Assembly: GCF_003362805.1 (NCBI RefSeq)
Contig: NZ_QNQT01000007.1
Span: forward strand, 62,001-126,000
Length of the DNA: 64,000 nt
Origin: Neobacillus piezotolerans
GTDB lineage: Bacteria; Bacillota; Bacilli; Bacillales; Cytobacillaceae
Reading direction: 5' to 3'
The translations under genes were made by a program, and so were the position numbers. This document shows, in pieces, positions 18,405-27,900 of this stretch. The notes below the pieces were generated by a model, which saw only the letters and a list, made by a program, of their open reading frames with translations, was not told the DNA's origin and did not search any database. The stretch's first letter is position 1. Every line of letters starts with the position of its first letter.

Positions 18405-19202
18405 GTGAAAAGGAGTTCCAAAGTATTGCTTTCAGCTTTATTGCTTCTCGGAATGGCTGGCTGCGGCGCTGACAATAACGATAACGGAAGAAACAGAGTC
18501 CAGTCAAACAGGGCCAGAATCAACACTGTTGACGACAACCAACAGCTTCGGGTATCCGATCGGGCAGCACGGGCTGTTGAACGGTTGAAAGAGGTTGACA
18601 GAGCCCATGTCATCATTTCCAACAACAATGCCTATGTCGCAGTACGGACGAATGACAATAATGGACGGAATGGCGCTGGAATGTTCAACAATGGGAATCG
18701 AAATGACGGCAACGATATGCTTGATAACGGCCTGATTAATCAGCATGGCAATGACGGATTCATCAATGGCAAAGGCGATGCAGGAAACAAAAACCGCAAC
18801 GGCAATGCAGGCACTTTCGGAAATAGAAATGATGGCAAGGCATACGGGAATGGTGAAACAGTTGGATACGGAGCCGGGGACGGAATGGCGGGAGGATTTG
18901 GCAATAACAACGGCAACCACCTAACCAACAATAACAACGGCACGATTACGGGCTATGGGAACGACAATAACAGAGATGTCATCAGTGATCCAAACTATAC
19001 AGGAGTCGATACCAAGTTCGAACAAAAAATAGCGGACCAGGTCCGGAAGGCTGACAAGGACATTCATAGGGTCTATATTTCCTTCAACCCTGATTTTTAT
19101 GACACCATGACCGGCTATGCCAATGATATAAATGATGGAAGGAACCGCGGGGGCCTGTTTAACGACTTTACAGGGACAATGCGCGGAATTTTTGGAAGGT
19201 AA
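18405..19202 (+). CDS. YhcN/YlaJ-family sporulation lipoprotein, Asn/Gly-rich
   Basis: This is a spore-associated lipoprotein of the YhcN/YlaJ family. The signal peptide KVLLSALLLLGMAGC ends in a lipobox. The two family blocks are split: RVSDRAARAVERLKEVDRAHVIISNNNAYVAV near residues 48-80 and VDTKFEQKIADQVRKADKDIHRVYISFNPDF near 205-235. Between them sits about 120 residues of Asn/Gly/Asp-rich low-complexity sequence that makes it longer (265 residues) than YhcN. The start is the GTG at 18405, 8 nt after AAAGGAG; the in-frame GTG at 18396 overlaps that ribosome binding site and is unlikely. In B. subtilis relatives are made in the forespore. Confidence 0.8.
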   Translation: MKRSSKVLLSALLLLGMAGCGADNNDNGRNRVQSNRARINTVDDNQQLRVSDRAARAVERLKEVDRAHVIISNNNAYVAVRTNDNNGRNGAGMFNNGNRNDGNDMLDNGLINQHGNDGFINGKGDAGNKNRNGNAGTFGNRNDGKAYGNGETVGYGAGDGMAGGFGNNNGNHLTNNNNGTITGYGNDNNRDVISDPNYTGVDTKFEQKIADQVRKADKDIHRVYISFNPDFYDTMTGYANDINDGRNRGGLFNDFTGTMRGIFGR

Positions 19203-19209
19203 AATACGG

Positions 19210-19240
19210 CGGGCGGCATGATAGGTGCCGCCCTGTTTTT
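19210..19240 (+). terminator. Terminator after YhcN-like gene
   Basis: Stem GGGCGGCA...TGCCGCCC followed by TGTTTTT. Confidence 0.85.
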
Positions 19241-19260
19241 ATTTTGCAAAGGAACATTCT

Positions 19261-20172
19261 TTAAGTACGTTTTTTTGCCAAAATCACAATTGTGCTGATA
19301 ATGCAGAAAGTTCCGAGCCATTCTTCGAGTCCAAACGAGACGTTTAGCCATAACACGGATACAAATGCGGCGGAAAGAGGCTCCACTGAAGCGAGCAGGC
19401 TTGTTTCGGAAGCGCTTATGTATTTCAGGCTTTCAAGATAACAATAAAAGGCAATCAACGTGCCAAAAATGACGACAAACAGTACGGCAAGCATGGATTG
19501 GAACGATACGGTTCCTTCAAAAATCCATGGCGGGTTAATGAAACTAAAACATAGTCCGCCTGTGGCCATCCCCCAGCCTGTAACGGTGACGGCACCCCAC
19601 TTTTCAAGGAGTTTCCTTGGCTGAAGGGTATAGAATGCAAGCGCGGCCGCGGATGCGATCCCCCAAAAGACAGCCAGGCCGGATATCGACAAGGTGCCGA
19701 TATTGCCTTTTGTCACAAGGAGAAGCGTTCCCGCGAGCGCGAGTATAACCGCTGAAATCTCCCACCTGTTAGGGAGTTTTCTTTCCGTAATCGCCAAATA
19801 CGCGGCAATCATGGTTGGCGCAAGATATTGCAGGACAGTCGCCGCTGCAGCGTTTGAATGGTCAATTGCCGCGAAGTATGTATACTGTACCGCGAGCATT
19901 CCCAGGATGCTGAAGACTAGGAGAGAGACGGCATCGCGGACGCTTTTCCAAATTCTAAATATTTTTGCTGGATCCTTCGCGCCGCCTATGGCCAGCAATA
20001 TCGAACCGGCAAGAAGGAGCCGGATATCGACAAGCCAGGCCGGACTGAAGCCCTGCCTTTGAAACAAATATTGGGCAACAGTTCCCGATATTCCCCATAA
20101 CGTTGCCCCGATAAGCACCAGGGCAATTCCTTTCGCCCGGACATGCTGCAAAGCCAGCTGTTCCGCTTTCAC
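19261..20172 (-). CDS. EamA/DMT-family transporter
   Basis: This 303-residue protein has ten hydrophobic segments in two EamA repeats; the first opens GIALVLIGATLWGISGTVAQYL and the second SGLAVFWGIASAAALAFY. Such proteins export metabolites or amino acids, but the substrate cannot be told. The start is GTG at 20172 after GGGGGA. It reads away from the MerR-type gene upstream and may be its own unit. Confidence 0.85.
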   Translation of the reverse strand: MKAEQLALQHVRAKGIALVLIGATLWGISGTVAQYLFQRQGFSPAWLVDIRLLLAGSILLAIGGAKDPAKIFRIWKSVRDAVSLLVFSILGMLAVQYTYFAAIDHSNAAAATVLQYLAPTMIAAYLAITERKLPNRWEISAVILALAGTLLLVTKGNIGTLSISGLAVFWGIASAAALAFYTLQPRKLLEKWGAVTVTGWGMATGGLCFSFINPPWIFEGTVSFQSMLAVLFVVIFGTLIAFYCYLESLKYISASETSLLASVEPLSAAFVSVLWLNVSFGLEEWLGTFCIISTIVILAKKRT

Positions 20173-20459
20173 CCGTTGCTTCCCCCTTCAACCCCTAATA
20201 TAGCTTCATGTTCGCCCAACTATAACGAATTTTCAAGGGGTTTCTTTTATTAAAGTTCAATGGTCATAAGAGGGGGCAAGCAGTTTTTTTTAGTGACCGA
20301 AGGAACCGCCGGCGACTGGGGTTCGGTCACTAAATCTTCTTTTAGCGCCTGAAGGACTTGACTCGGCTCATTCCTGTTCGGTTACCTTTCAGCTGAATAA
20401 ATCCTCCAGGCACGTTTCCACCAACATCCATTTATCGGAAGGAACCAACGGAAAACAAC
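20173..20459. repeat. Gene-free region with a 13-bp inverted repeat
   Basis: No gene is seen. A perfect inverted repeat, TTTAGTGACCGAA (20289..20301) and TTCGGTCACTAAA (20322..20334), encloses a 20-nt loop. Neither strand has the T-run of a normal terminator. Further downstream the weaker echoes CGGTTACCTTT and CGGAAGGAACCA appear, so the region may be an old structured element. It separates the MerR-type gene from the EamA gene. Confidence 0.45.
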
Positions 20460-21224
20460 TTACTTTTTCATTCCCGTGAAAATTTGAATCGCATCTCGAA
20501 GGAATTCCGCTGTCCCGGGATGGCCTTTGTCATAATACTCCCGGAACCGTTCATCATCGACATACATTTGGGCAAGGCCCGCGTGTGCTTCGGGACTGTA
20601 GCTTCCCCAGTAATGCATCAGCCATTTTTTATGGAGCCCGGCAGCTTTTTGCGCCAGCTCGCCCGCAGGATCTCCCGTTGCTTTGGCATTCGATAGGACA
20701 TCCATTATCTCTTCGGCGAGCCTTTCCGCCTCGCGATGCTGTTCCTCTGTCATTCCCTTTACCTTTGCATACGATTGTTCAACCGCTTCTTCCCCATATT
20801 TTTCGCGAATTTCTGTTCCGTATTTTTGTTCATTCTCTTCAATCATTTTTTGTTTAAATCCTTCAAACTTTTCCTTGTCGCTCATTTTTGCACCTCCTTT
20901 TGCCGCTTCAATTGTTTTATCCACATTTGCCAGCAAGTGGTCGAGCCTGGACCTTCTTTCGAGGAGCTTTTCACGGTGGTCCGTGAGCGCGGCGATGCCA
21001 TCAAAAGAAGGAGAATCGATTATTTCCTTTATGGCATCCAGGGGGACTTCCAGCTCCCGGTAAAACAGGATTTGCTGCAGTTTGTTCACCTCTGCCCCTC
21101 CATAAATCCGGTATCCTGATGAATTGGTCCGGGCCGGCTTCAAGATTCCAATTTCATCGTAGTACCTTAATGTCCTCGAACTGATTCCCGCCAGCCTTGC
21201 CAGCTTTTGAACCGTATATTCCAA
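20460..21224 (-). CDS. MerR-family regulator with TipAS domain (Mta-like)
   Basis: This 254-residue protein has an N-terminal MerR helix-turn-helix (YTVQKLARLAGISSRTLRYYDEIGILKPART), a linking coiled coil (residues 80-110), and a C-terminal TipAS antibiotic-recognition domain (EQKYGTEIREKYGEEAVEQSYAK, MYVDDERFREYYDKGHPG). The closest known type is B. subtilis Mta, which activates multidrug exporters and itself. The start is TTG at 21224 after GGGGGTGG. Its own promoter shows the distorted spacing MerR proteins act on (see 21245..21275). Confidence 0.9.
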   Translation of the reverse strand: MEYTVQKLARLAGISSRTLRYYDEIGILKPARTNSSGYRIYGGAEVNKLQQILFYRELEVPLDAIKEIIDSPSFDGIAALTDHREKLLERRSRLDHLLANVDKTIEAAKGGAKMSDKEKFEGFKQKMIEENEQKYGTEIREKYGEEAVEQSYAKVKGMTEEQHREAERLAEEIMDVLSNAKATGDPAGELAQKAAGLHKKWLMHYWGSYSPEAHAGLAQMYVDDERFREYYDKGHPGTAEFLRDAIQIFTGMKK

Positions 21225-21244
21225 ATTGCCACCCCCTTGTTTTT

Positions 21245-21275
21245 ACTGTACACCTTAACGTTGCGTAAAGGTCAA
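21245..21275 (-). promoter_or_regulatory. MerR-type promoter with 19-bp spacer and operator
   Basis: On the minus strand the -35 TTGACC (21275..21270) and -10 TACAGT (21250..21245) are 19 bp apart, the overlong spacing activated by MerR regulators. The spacer holds the dyad ACCTTTACG-CAA-CGTTAAGGT. It lies just before the MerR-type gene, so autoregulation is very likely. Confidence 0.8.
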
Positions 21276-21330
21276 CACCCTTATTCGAAAAAACACTCCC
21301 ATTTTTGTTTTCCTAAAAGGTAAATAATAG

Positions 21331-21358
21331 TTGACAGAACTTTCACATATTATAAGAT
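21331..21358 (+). promoter_or_regulatory. Probable promoter of pepF
   Basis: TTGACA (21331..21336) and TAAGAT (21353..21358) are 16 bp apart, about 40 nt before the pepF start. Confidence 0.5.
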
Positions 21359-21395
21359 ATGTTTAGAGGCACGAAATAAAATGGAGGGATGCTAA

Positions 21396-23225
21396 ATGAA
21401 TAAAACAATTGAAAAACGCCTTACCCGATCCGAGGTCCCGGAGGAATTAACCTGGGATTTATCCGCCCTTTTTTCAGGAATCGAAGCCTGGGAAGCTGAA
21501 CTTGAAAGCGTAAGGGAAGACCTTAAAGCTTTTGGACAATTTAAAGGAAAGCTTGGCGACGGCGCATCTGTCCTTTTCGAATGCCTATCCGCGCAGGAAC
21601 GCCTGGCCATGAAGCTAATTAAATTAATGACCTATGCAAGCCTGAACCAGTCGGCCGACGGTACTGATCCGGCCAACCAGGCAAATTCCTCTCGCGCGGC
21701 GCAGGTAAGAACCGAGGCGAATGCAGCGCTGTCATTTATCGATTCCGAAATCCTTTCCCTCCCCGATGGTGCCATTGAAGCATACATAAATGAGGAGCCT
21801 GGCCTTGAAGCCTTCCGAAAAAACCTATTTGAACTTCTTGAAACAAAGAAGCACAGGCTTTCACCGGAAACGGAAGAAACGCTTGCCGCTCTGGGGGAGG
21901 TCCATTCAGCTCCTTATACAATTTATAACATGAGCAAGCTTGCCGATATGGAGTTCTCTCCTATCCAGGATAAGGACGGAAATGAATTGCCTGTGTCATT
22001 CGCCCTTTTCGAGAACCGCTATGAATTCTCCGCTGATACCGATGTCCGGAGGAAAGCATACGATTCTTTTGTAAAAACACTGAAGCAATACAAAAATACA
22101 ATTGCCGGTACTTATGCCACCGAAGTAAAGAAACAGGTTACACTCGCGCGTCTCCGAAACTATGAATCTGTTACCCATATGCTCCTGGAGCCACAAAAAG
22201 TGACTACTGAAATGTACAACAACCAGCTTGACATCATTTTCAAAGAACTGGCGCCGCATATGCGCAGGTACGCGAAATTGAAAAAGGAAGTGCTTGGCCT
22301 GGACGAGCTGAGATTTTGCGATCTGAAGGCTCCTTTCGACCCGGCCTTCAATCCGGAAACGACCTACGAAGAAGCTAGCGAAATCATCATTGATTCCCTT
22401 AAGGTAATGGGTCCTGAATACAGCGAAATTATTAAGCGCGGATTTGAAGAAAGATGGGTTGACCTTGCCGACAACGTCGGCAAGTCGACGGGAGCGTTCT
22501 GCTCGAGCCCGTACGGAGCCCATCCATACATTCTTATTACATGGCAGAACAATATGCGCGGCGCGTTCACGCTCGCCCATGAATTCGGCCACGCGGGCCA
22601 TTTCTACCTTGCGAACAAAGAGCAGCGCATCATGAATACCCGTCCATCGATGTATTTTGTCGAAGCTCCATCCACGATGAACGAGATGCTGCTTGCCCAG
22701 CACCTAATGGACAAAACCGAGGATACACGGATGCGCCGCTGGGTCATCCTGCAATTGTTGGGAACGTACTACCATAACTTCGTAACGCATCTGCTTGAAG
22801 GCGAATTCCAGCGCCGCGTGTATGCGTTCGCCGAAAAAGGCGGAGCATTGACCGCGAAAAAGCTGACCGAAATCAAGGGAGATGTCCTCTCTGAATTCTG
22901 GGGAGACAGCGTCGTCCTGGATGAAGGCGCAAGCCTGACATGGATGCGCCAGCCGCATTACTATATGGGTCTTTACCCTTATACGTATTCGGCCGGACTT
23001 ACCGCTTCAACCGCAGTCGCCAAGCTAATCAAAGAGGAAGGGCAGCCTGCGGTCGACCGTTGGCTCGAAGTCCTCAGGGCGGGCGGCACAATGAAGCCGC
23101 TTGAATTGATGAAGCACGCGGGCGTCGACATGTCCACTCCTCAGCCAATTAAGGATGCTGTCGCTTATGTCGGCTCGCTTATCGATGAACTTGAAAAGTC
23201 CTACGACTCTGCCGGAAGACTTTAA
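21396..23225 (+). CDS. pepF: Oligoendopeptidase F (M3 family)
   Basis: This 609-residue cytoplasmic zinc peptidase has the M3 motif HEFGHAGH near residue 394, with the third zinc ligand expected in the APSTMNEMLL stretch. PepF cuts peptides of roughly 7-17 residues and helps recycle peptides. The start ATG follows GGAGGG. Length and the PYTYSAGLTAS C-terminal motif match the Bacillus PepF group. It is a single-gene unit. Confidence 0.94.
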   Translation: MNKTIEKRLTRSEVPEELTWDLSALFSGIEAWEAELESVREDLKAFGQFKGKLGDGASVLFECLSAQERLAMKLIKLMTYASLNQSADGTDPANQANSSRAAQVRTEANAALSFIDSEILSLPDGAIEAYINEEPGLEAFRKNLFELLETKKHRLSPETEETLAALGEVHSAPYTIYNMSKLADMEFSPIQDKDGNELPVSFALFENRYEFSADTDVRRKAYDSFVKTLKQYKNTIAGTYATEVKKQVTLARLRNYESVTHMLLEPQKVTTEMYNNQLDIIFKELAPHMRRYAKLKKEVLGLDELRFCDLKAPFDPAFNPETTYEEASEIIIDSLKVMGPEYSEIIKRGFEERWVDLADNVGKSTGAFCSSPYGAHPYILITWQNNMRGAFTLAHEFGHAGHFYLANKEQRIMNTRPSMYFVEAPSTMNEMLLAQHLMDKTEDTRMRRWVILQLLGTYYHNFVTHLLEGEFQRRVYAFAEKGGALTAKKLTEIKGDVLSEFWGDSVVLDEGASLTWMRQPHYYMGLYPYTYSAGLTASTAVAKLIKEEGQPAVDRWLEVLRAGGTMKPLELMKHAGVDMSTPQPIKDAVAYVGSLIDELEKSYDSAGRL

Positions 23226-23233
23226 TGCACAAG

Positions 23234-23269
23234 AAGGCGCATGGGAATATTGACCCATGCGCCTTTTTT
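23234..23269 (+). terminator. Terminator after pepF
   Basis: Perfect 12-bp stem AAGGCGCATGGG...CCCATGCGCCTT followed by TTTT. Confidence 0.93.
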
Positions 23270-23275
23270 ATATAT

Positions 23276-24700
23276 TCAAAGGCATTCCAATTCAATGCAG
23301 ACTGTCGTGCCAATCCCCGCCTGGCTGTCAATTTTCATTTCCCCGCCATGTTCCTGAAGGATTTTATTGCTTACGGTTAGGCCAAGCCCTATTCCCTTGT
23401 CCTTTGTCGTATAAAAAGGCGTGCCAAGATACCCGATGATTTCAGGATCTATCCCAATCCCTTCATCCATGAACAGGAGGAGCACCCGGTTGCTTTTTAT
23501 TTTTTCAACCTTAATGTAGACATTTCCGCCATCCTGCATCGCTTCAATGGCATTTTTAAGGAAATTTACAAATACTTGTTTCAGCTGGTTGGGGCTGCAC
23601 ATCAACTCAATGTTTTCAGCCGGGTAATTCGTTTTGATTTGGACATTGTGGAGCAAAGCCTGGGGCTGGAGGATGTTAATCGTACTCTCAATAATCGAAT
23701 ACAGTTGCGCCCTTTTAAACTCGATTGCCTGGGGCTTCGCCAATGACATGAACTCATTCACGATGATATCGATTCGTTCAAGTTCATTTTGGATGATGTC
23801 CAAATATTGATCCTGTTTTTCCAGAGAAGTTCCTCCATGGAGGAGTTTCGTAAAGCCCTTCAGCGAGGTAAGCGGGTTCCTGATTTCATGGGCAACCCCC
23901 GCTGCAAGCTGGCCGATGATGGAAAGCCGGTCAAGATTCCTTAGAGCGGCTTCATTCCGCACGCGGTCTGTTATATTCCTGGCAACCGCGAGAAACGAAT
24001 CAATTTCACCATTGTCATTCTGAATCGGCGAAATATTGTATTCGAGATAGATGGTGTCGCCCAGGACCGTCCGCATTTCTTTTTCAAAGAAGATTGGCTC
24101 TCCAGTCCTTTCATATGACTGGAGCAACGTTTTAAAAGAATCAGCCTCTTCTTCTGAAATAAAATCATAAAGGCTTCTCCCAACTATTTGTTCCGGCGTC
24201 ATTCCAAACCACTTTTCATGTGAACTGGAAGCAAATAGAAATGTCTTATTGCGGGTATTTGTAAAAATGCTGATCAAGTCGGTCGTATTTTCGGTGATAA
24301 GCCTATACAGCTCCCGGCTTTTTTTCAGTTCCCTCTCAAGAGTTTTGGATTCAGTAATGTCACGGAAAATTCCGATTAAACCCGCCACATCTCCGTTGGT
24401 ATCTTTAAAAGGGGAAAAAGAGGCCGCAATATCGAGAATATCCCCGTTTTTATGGTACCCTTGCGTTTTCAGATTAGTGAATGTCCTGCCAAGCTTAACT
24501 TGCTCGAGGATTTCGCTGTCTCTTTCCGGAAAGGCGAATTCATCAAGCCTTCTTCCAAACAATTCATGTTCCTCATAACCGAAAATGACCGTGTACATTG
24601 GATTTACGCGAATAAAGCGGTTGTCCATGTCCAAAACTACAAAGCCATCCGGCGTACAGTTAATAAACAGGTCGGACAATTTATCGGTATCGATATTCAC
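23276..24700 (-). CDS. PAS-domain sensor histidine kinase (sporulation-kinase type)
   Basis: This cytoplasmic kinase has two PAS domains (about 10-120 and 130-245), a HisKA dimerisation segment with phospho-accepting His271 in GVAHEIRNPLTSLKGF, and a HATPase domain with NFLKNAIEAM, MDEGIGI and GIGLGLTV. There is no membrane segment. The layout resembles the Bacillus phosphorelay kinases (KinA/KinE), which feed Spo0F, and no response regulator gene is adjacent, which also fits. The GTG at 24700 is the first normal start codon but has no ribosome binding site; a strong AAAGGAGG lies before an in-frame ATC at 24742, so the real start may be 14 codons earlier (see findings). Confidence 0.87.
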   Translation of the reverse strand: MNIDTDKLSDLFINCTPDGFVVLDMDNRFIRVNPMYTVIFGYEEHELFGRRLDEFAFPERDSEILEQVKLGRTFTNLKTQGYHKNGDILDIAASFSPFKDTNGDVAGLIGIFRDITESKTLERELKKSRELYRLITENTTDLISIFTNTRNKTFLFASSSHEKWFGMTPEQIVGRSLYDFISEEEADSFKTLLQSYERTGEPIFFEKEMRTVLGDTIYLEYNISPIQNDNGEIDSFLAVARNITDRVRNEAALRNLDRLSIIGQLAAGVAHEIRNPLTSLKGFTKLLHGGTSLEKQDQYLDIIQNELERIDIIVNEFMSLAKPQAIEFKRAQLYSIIESTINILQPQALLHNVQIKTNYPAENIELMCSPNQLKQVFVNFLKNAIEAMQDGGNVYIKVEKIKSNRVLLLFMDEGIGIDPEIIGYLGTPFYTTKDKGIGLGLTVSNKILQEHGGEMKIDSQAGIGTTVCIELECL

Positions 24701-24900
24701 GGAACCGTTTTCATTGCCGAAAAAAGGGGAGCTTTGGGAGATGGTTCGTGCCTCCTTTTTCTAAACGCGGGATTGGCATATATGTACTGAATAGCTGCAT
24801 TCCTGGCTCTTGCGGCTGCTTTTCCAGAAATAATTAGCAATTCGCTTAAATCACTTCCATTTTACTTAATTTCAAGCCACCTTGTCGATAAAAGATTTGA

Positions 24901-24945
24901 AAATAAAAAAATGCCAAAAAAGCATTTTCACGCTTCTTTGGCATC
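24901..24945 (-). terminator. Terminator after M36 protease gene
   Basis: Minus-strand stem GATGCCAAAGAAGC...GCTTTTTTGGCAT followed by TTTTTT. Confidence 0.85.
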
Positions 24946-24982
24946 TTGCCCCTGCTAGTTTAATTGTATCCTTTTATTCAAT

Positions 24983-27900
24983 TTAATATGGCCGATTGAC
25001 TGTTAGCACAAAGGGAATATTCGCCCCTGTGTACAGTCCGGCATAAACGTATTTTGTCCCTCCGGGCACAACTCCCGTTTCATTGGCCCCAGAGCTTGCA
25101 GCAGATCCAATTTGCACAAAATTTTTGTTGTAAAAATAAACATCGAAATCGTAAGTGGACGGGTCTCCCTGCCCTTCCAGTGTAAACGTATGGATACCAT
25201 CGCCATAGCCATCCGGCAATGTGATGACATACCCATCCACACCCTGGGTTGACGGCTCCGGATTTTGGGTCGTAATAAATTCATTTTCGGTTACCGCAAG
25301 AGATATTGGGAGATCCGCCAGGCTTCCAATTCCTGTTCCCGGGTTACCGGCCATGACTGTCCCTTCGGCAACAAATGGCTCTTCCGGTTCAAGTGTGACA
25401 GGTTCTATTTTTGTCCTGCCAGGACCGAAAACTTGAAGTTCGGCTATCTGGACAAATTTAGCGGTATCATCCTGCGCCGATTTGGCAATCAGCTTAACAA
25501 ACTTCGCTTCGGCTGATGACTTGAGATCCATTCCCTTATAATGGAGGTCTCCTGCCGATGGCCTTGGTTTCCTCGTTATAATTTGGTCTTCAAGCACCTT
25601 AGTCCAGGTCTGGCCATCAAGTGAAGTATGAATTTCAAAGTCTTTTAAAGTTGAAAAACGACCCAGTGCGATATCCTTGAACGCACTTACTTCTATATGG
25701 GATATCTTTACTGGCTTATCGCCGGCGAGGTCGACAACCAATGCCGCGCCCGTAAACCCTGTTTCTTTCGTTTCAGAGGCAAAGACCGTCCCTTCCGTGT
25801 CATCGATCGCATTCTTTGCCGGATGGCTTTCCGATTCACTTGAGGCAACGATTTTCCCGCCATTGAATGACGAGGCCACATTCGGTTCCAAATTAAATCG
25901 AAGGGTGCTGTTCTTGCCAGCCGTTATCGATATGTTTTTTATCGTTCTCGCTCCAAAGCCCTTTGCCTGGATTGTAACATCATAGGTTCCTGCCACCATT
26001 GGCAGCGCAAACTGGCCTTTTCCGCTGGTCGTTGCCGCCGCGCTCGTCCTAGCTTCAAATTGGCCGATAATAATCCGCGCATTCTCAATCGGTTTCCCGG
26101 TCGCCCCATTGACAACCGCTCCCGCAAGAAGGCCATTCCTTACTTGGGCAGGGTGATCAAAACCTGGAACGGGATCAGTGTCGTCACCTCCATTTGAAAA
26201 CGCGCTGACGCCCAGCCCCCGCTTTGCAAAAGCTCCCCATAGAATGTCGGTGTGCATCCCGCCATACCGTTCAAAGTCCGCTGAAATTATTGCAGTTCTC
26301 ATGTCAACCATGGACGGGTCTGGAGCTGAAATCGGCATCGCGTCGATAACAAGCTGTTCAGCCACTTGTTCGCCTTTTTCTTTTCCAAGCGATTTTATCA
26401 AACTATCCCGGACACTCCAAAGAATACCCGCCCAGATTTCCCCGTCCGCATGAACTTCCGGACCGGTAACATCAAATCCAATGTCTCCGTAATTCAATGG
26501 GTTGTCATCAAGGGCCCAGCCGCGTATTCCTCGTTCCGTGTTCCCTGTCACATACGTACCAACGACAGGTTTATCCTGGAGTCCTTTCTTTGCGAGATAA
26601 TGCATCCCGAACCAGTCTCCCCATGCTTCTCCCATTGAGCCTGCCTGGTGGCTGTTCAATGATTCACCGCCCGCAACCATCCTGTTTGAAAGTGCATGGC
26701 TGTACTCGTGATAGATAATTCCCGCATCATAATCGCCATCGGCATAATTCCCGTGGAACGATCCTTTGATCGGTTCCCAAAGGAACATTCCGCTCCAGGC
26801 TGGCAGGCCATCCGGCAGTGTCAGCATATAGGCATTGTCGCGGCCTGTATACGTTGGCTCGCCTCCCGACAAAGCACCCGCCTGCACTAAACCAAGGATG
26901 GCATCCCCTTCAGCGCCTCCTTTTCCAAAATTCGCTGTTTGAAGGTTTCCGGCAGCCTCATTCCATCCCAGATTATAAAAATAGTCGTGAAACAAGTTAT
27001 GATGGTAAAAAAGGCTGGTCGCCGCGCTATTTACATCCTGGGCATATGATGGGGGAATGGTCTGTCCATTTGTTTTTTGCCAGGCGTTCGCAAAATAGTA
27101 ATTGAATTGTCCAAGCGGGCTTACAGGCCGGACAATTTGGTCGGCGGGAGCTAGGAAATTGCTCCAGTTCGCGTAGGTGTTGGCGTTGTTTCCGATTGTC
27201 GTCATCCCGGCATCATTTGCTGGAAGGAACCATCCCAACGGCGAGGCTTTAGGGTCGCCTTTAAATGATTTTGAGACTTGCGCTCCGCCCTTCGGCGCAC
27301 CTGGATAATTTTCAAATACTGCACCTGAAGGGTCAAGATGCTGGACAAGGGAACGCTGGAAAAGCTTTTCCCCGGTTTTTCCGTCAATAATGACTTCATA
27401 CGCCTTGTCGAGTTTTTCCACAAAAAGAACCCGGAATGCAGGCCGCACCTCATCACCTTTAATAAATACCGCTTTTTTAGCTCTTTGGACAGTCGGCAGG
27501 GCATTTCCGGCATCAAACACATCCCATCCATTTTCCTGCGCAAGTGGTTTAAACGACACCTGTAGCGAAGGAATGGACAAAGCAGCAACCTTTTTTATGG
27601 CGTCCAGGGAGGATAGGGTGAAATCGACTGCCTGATTTTTGGCGCGGGACGCGTTAGAGGAGACGGATAATATTTTACCGTCCTTGTTTACCGCGACAAT
27701 GATCCTTCCACCAAAGACTGATTCAAGACCCCCAAACGTCTGTTGGAATGTTACAGGCTGAAGATTTGTCCCTGGCATCTTATAATTCCGTACAACCGCC
27801 AGTGAATCAATTTCCGTCTCTGTTAAGCCAAAAAGCGCGCTGTTTTGCTTGAGCCAACCGCGGGCAATCGTTTCTGCGCTGCCGCTAGCCGGTGCGGAAA

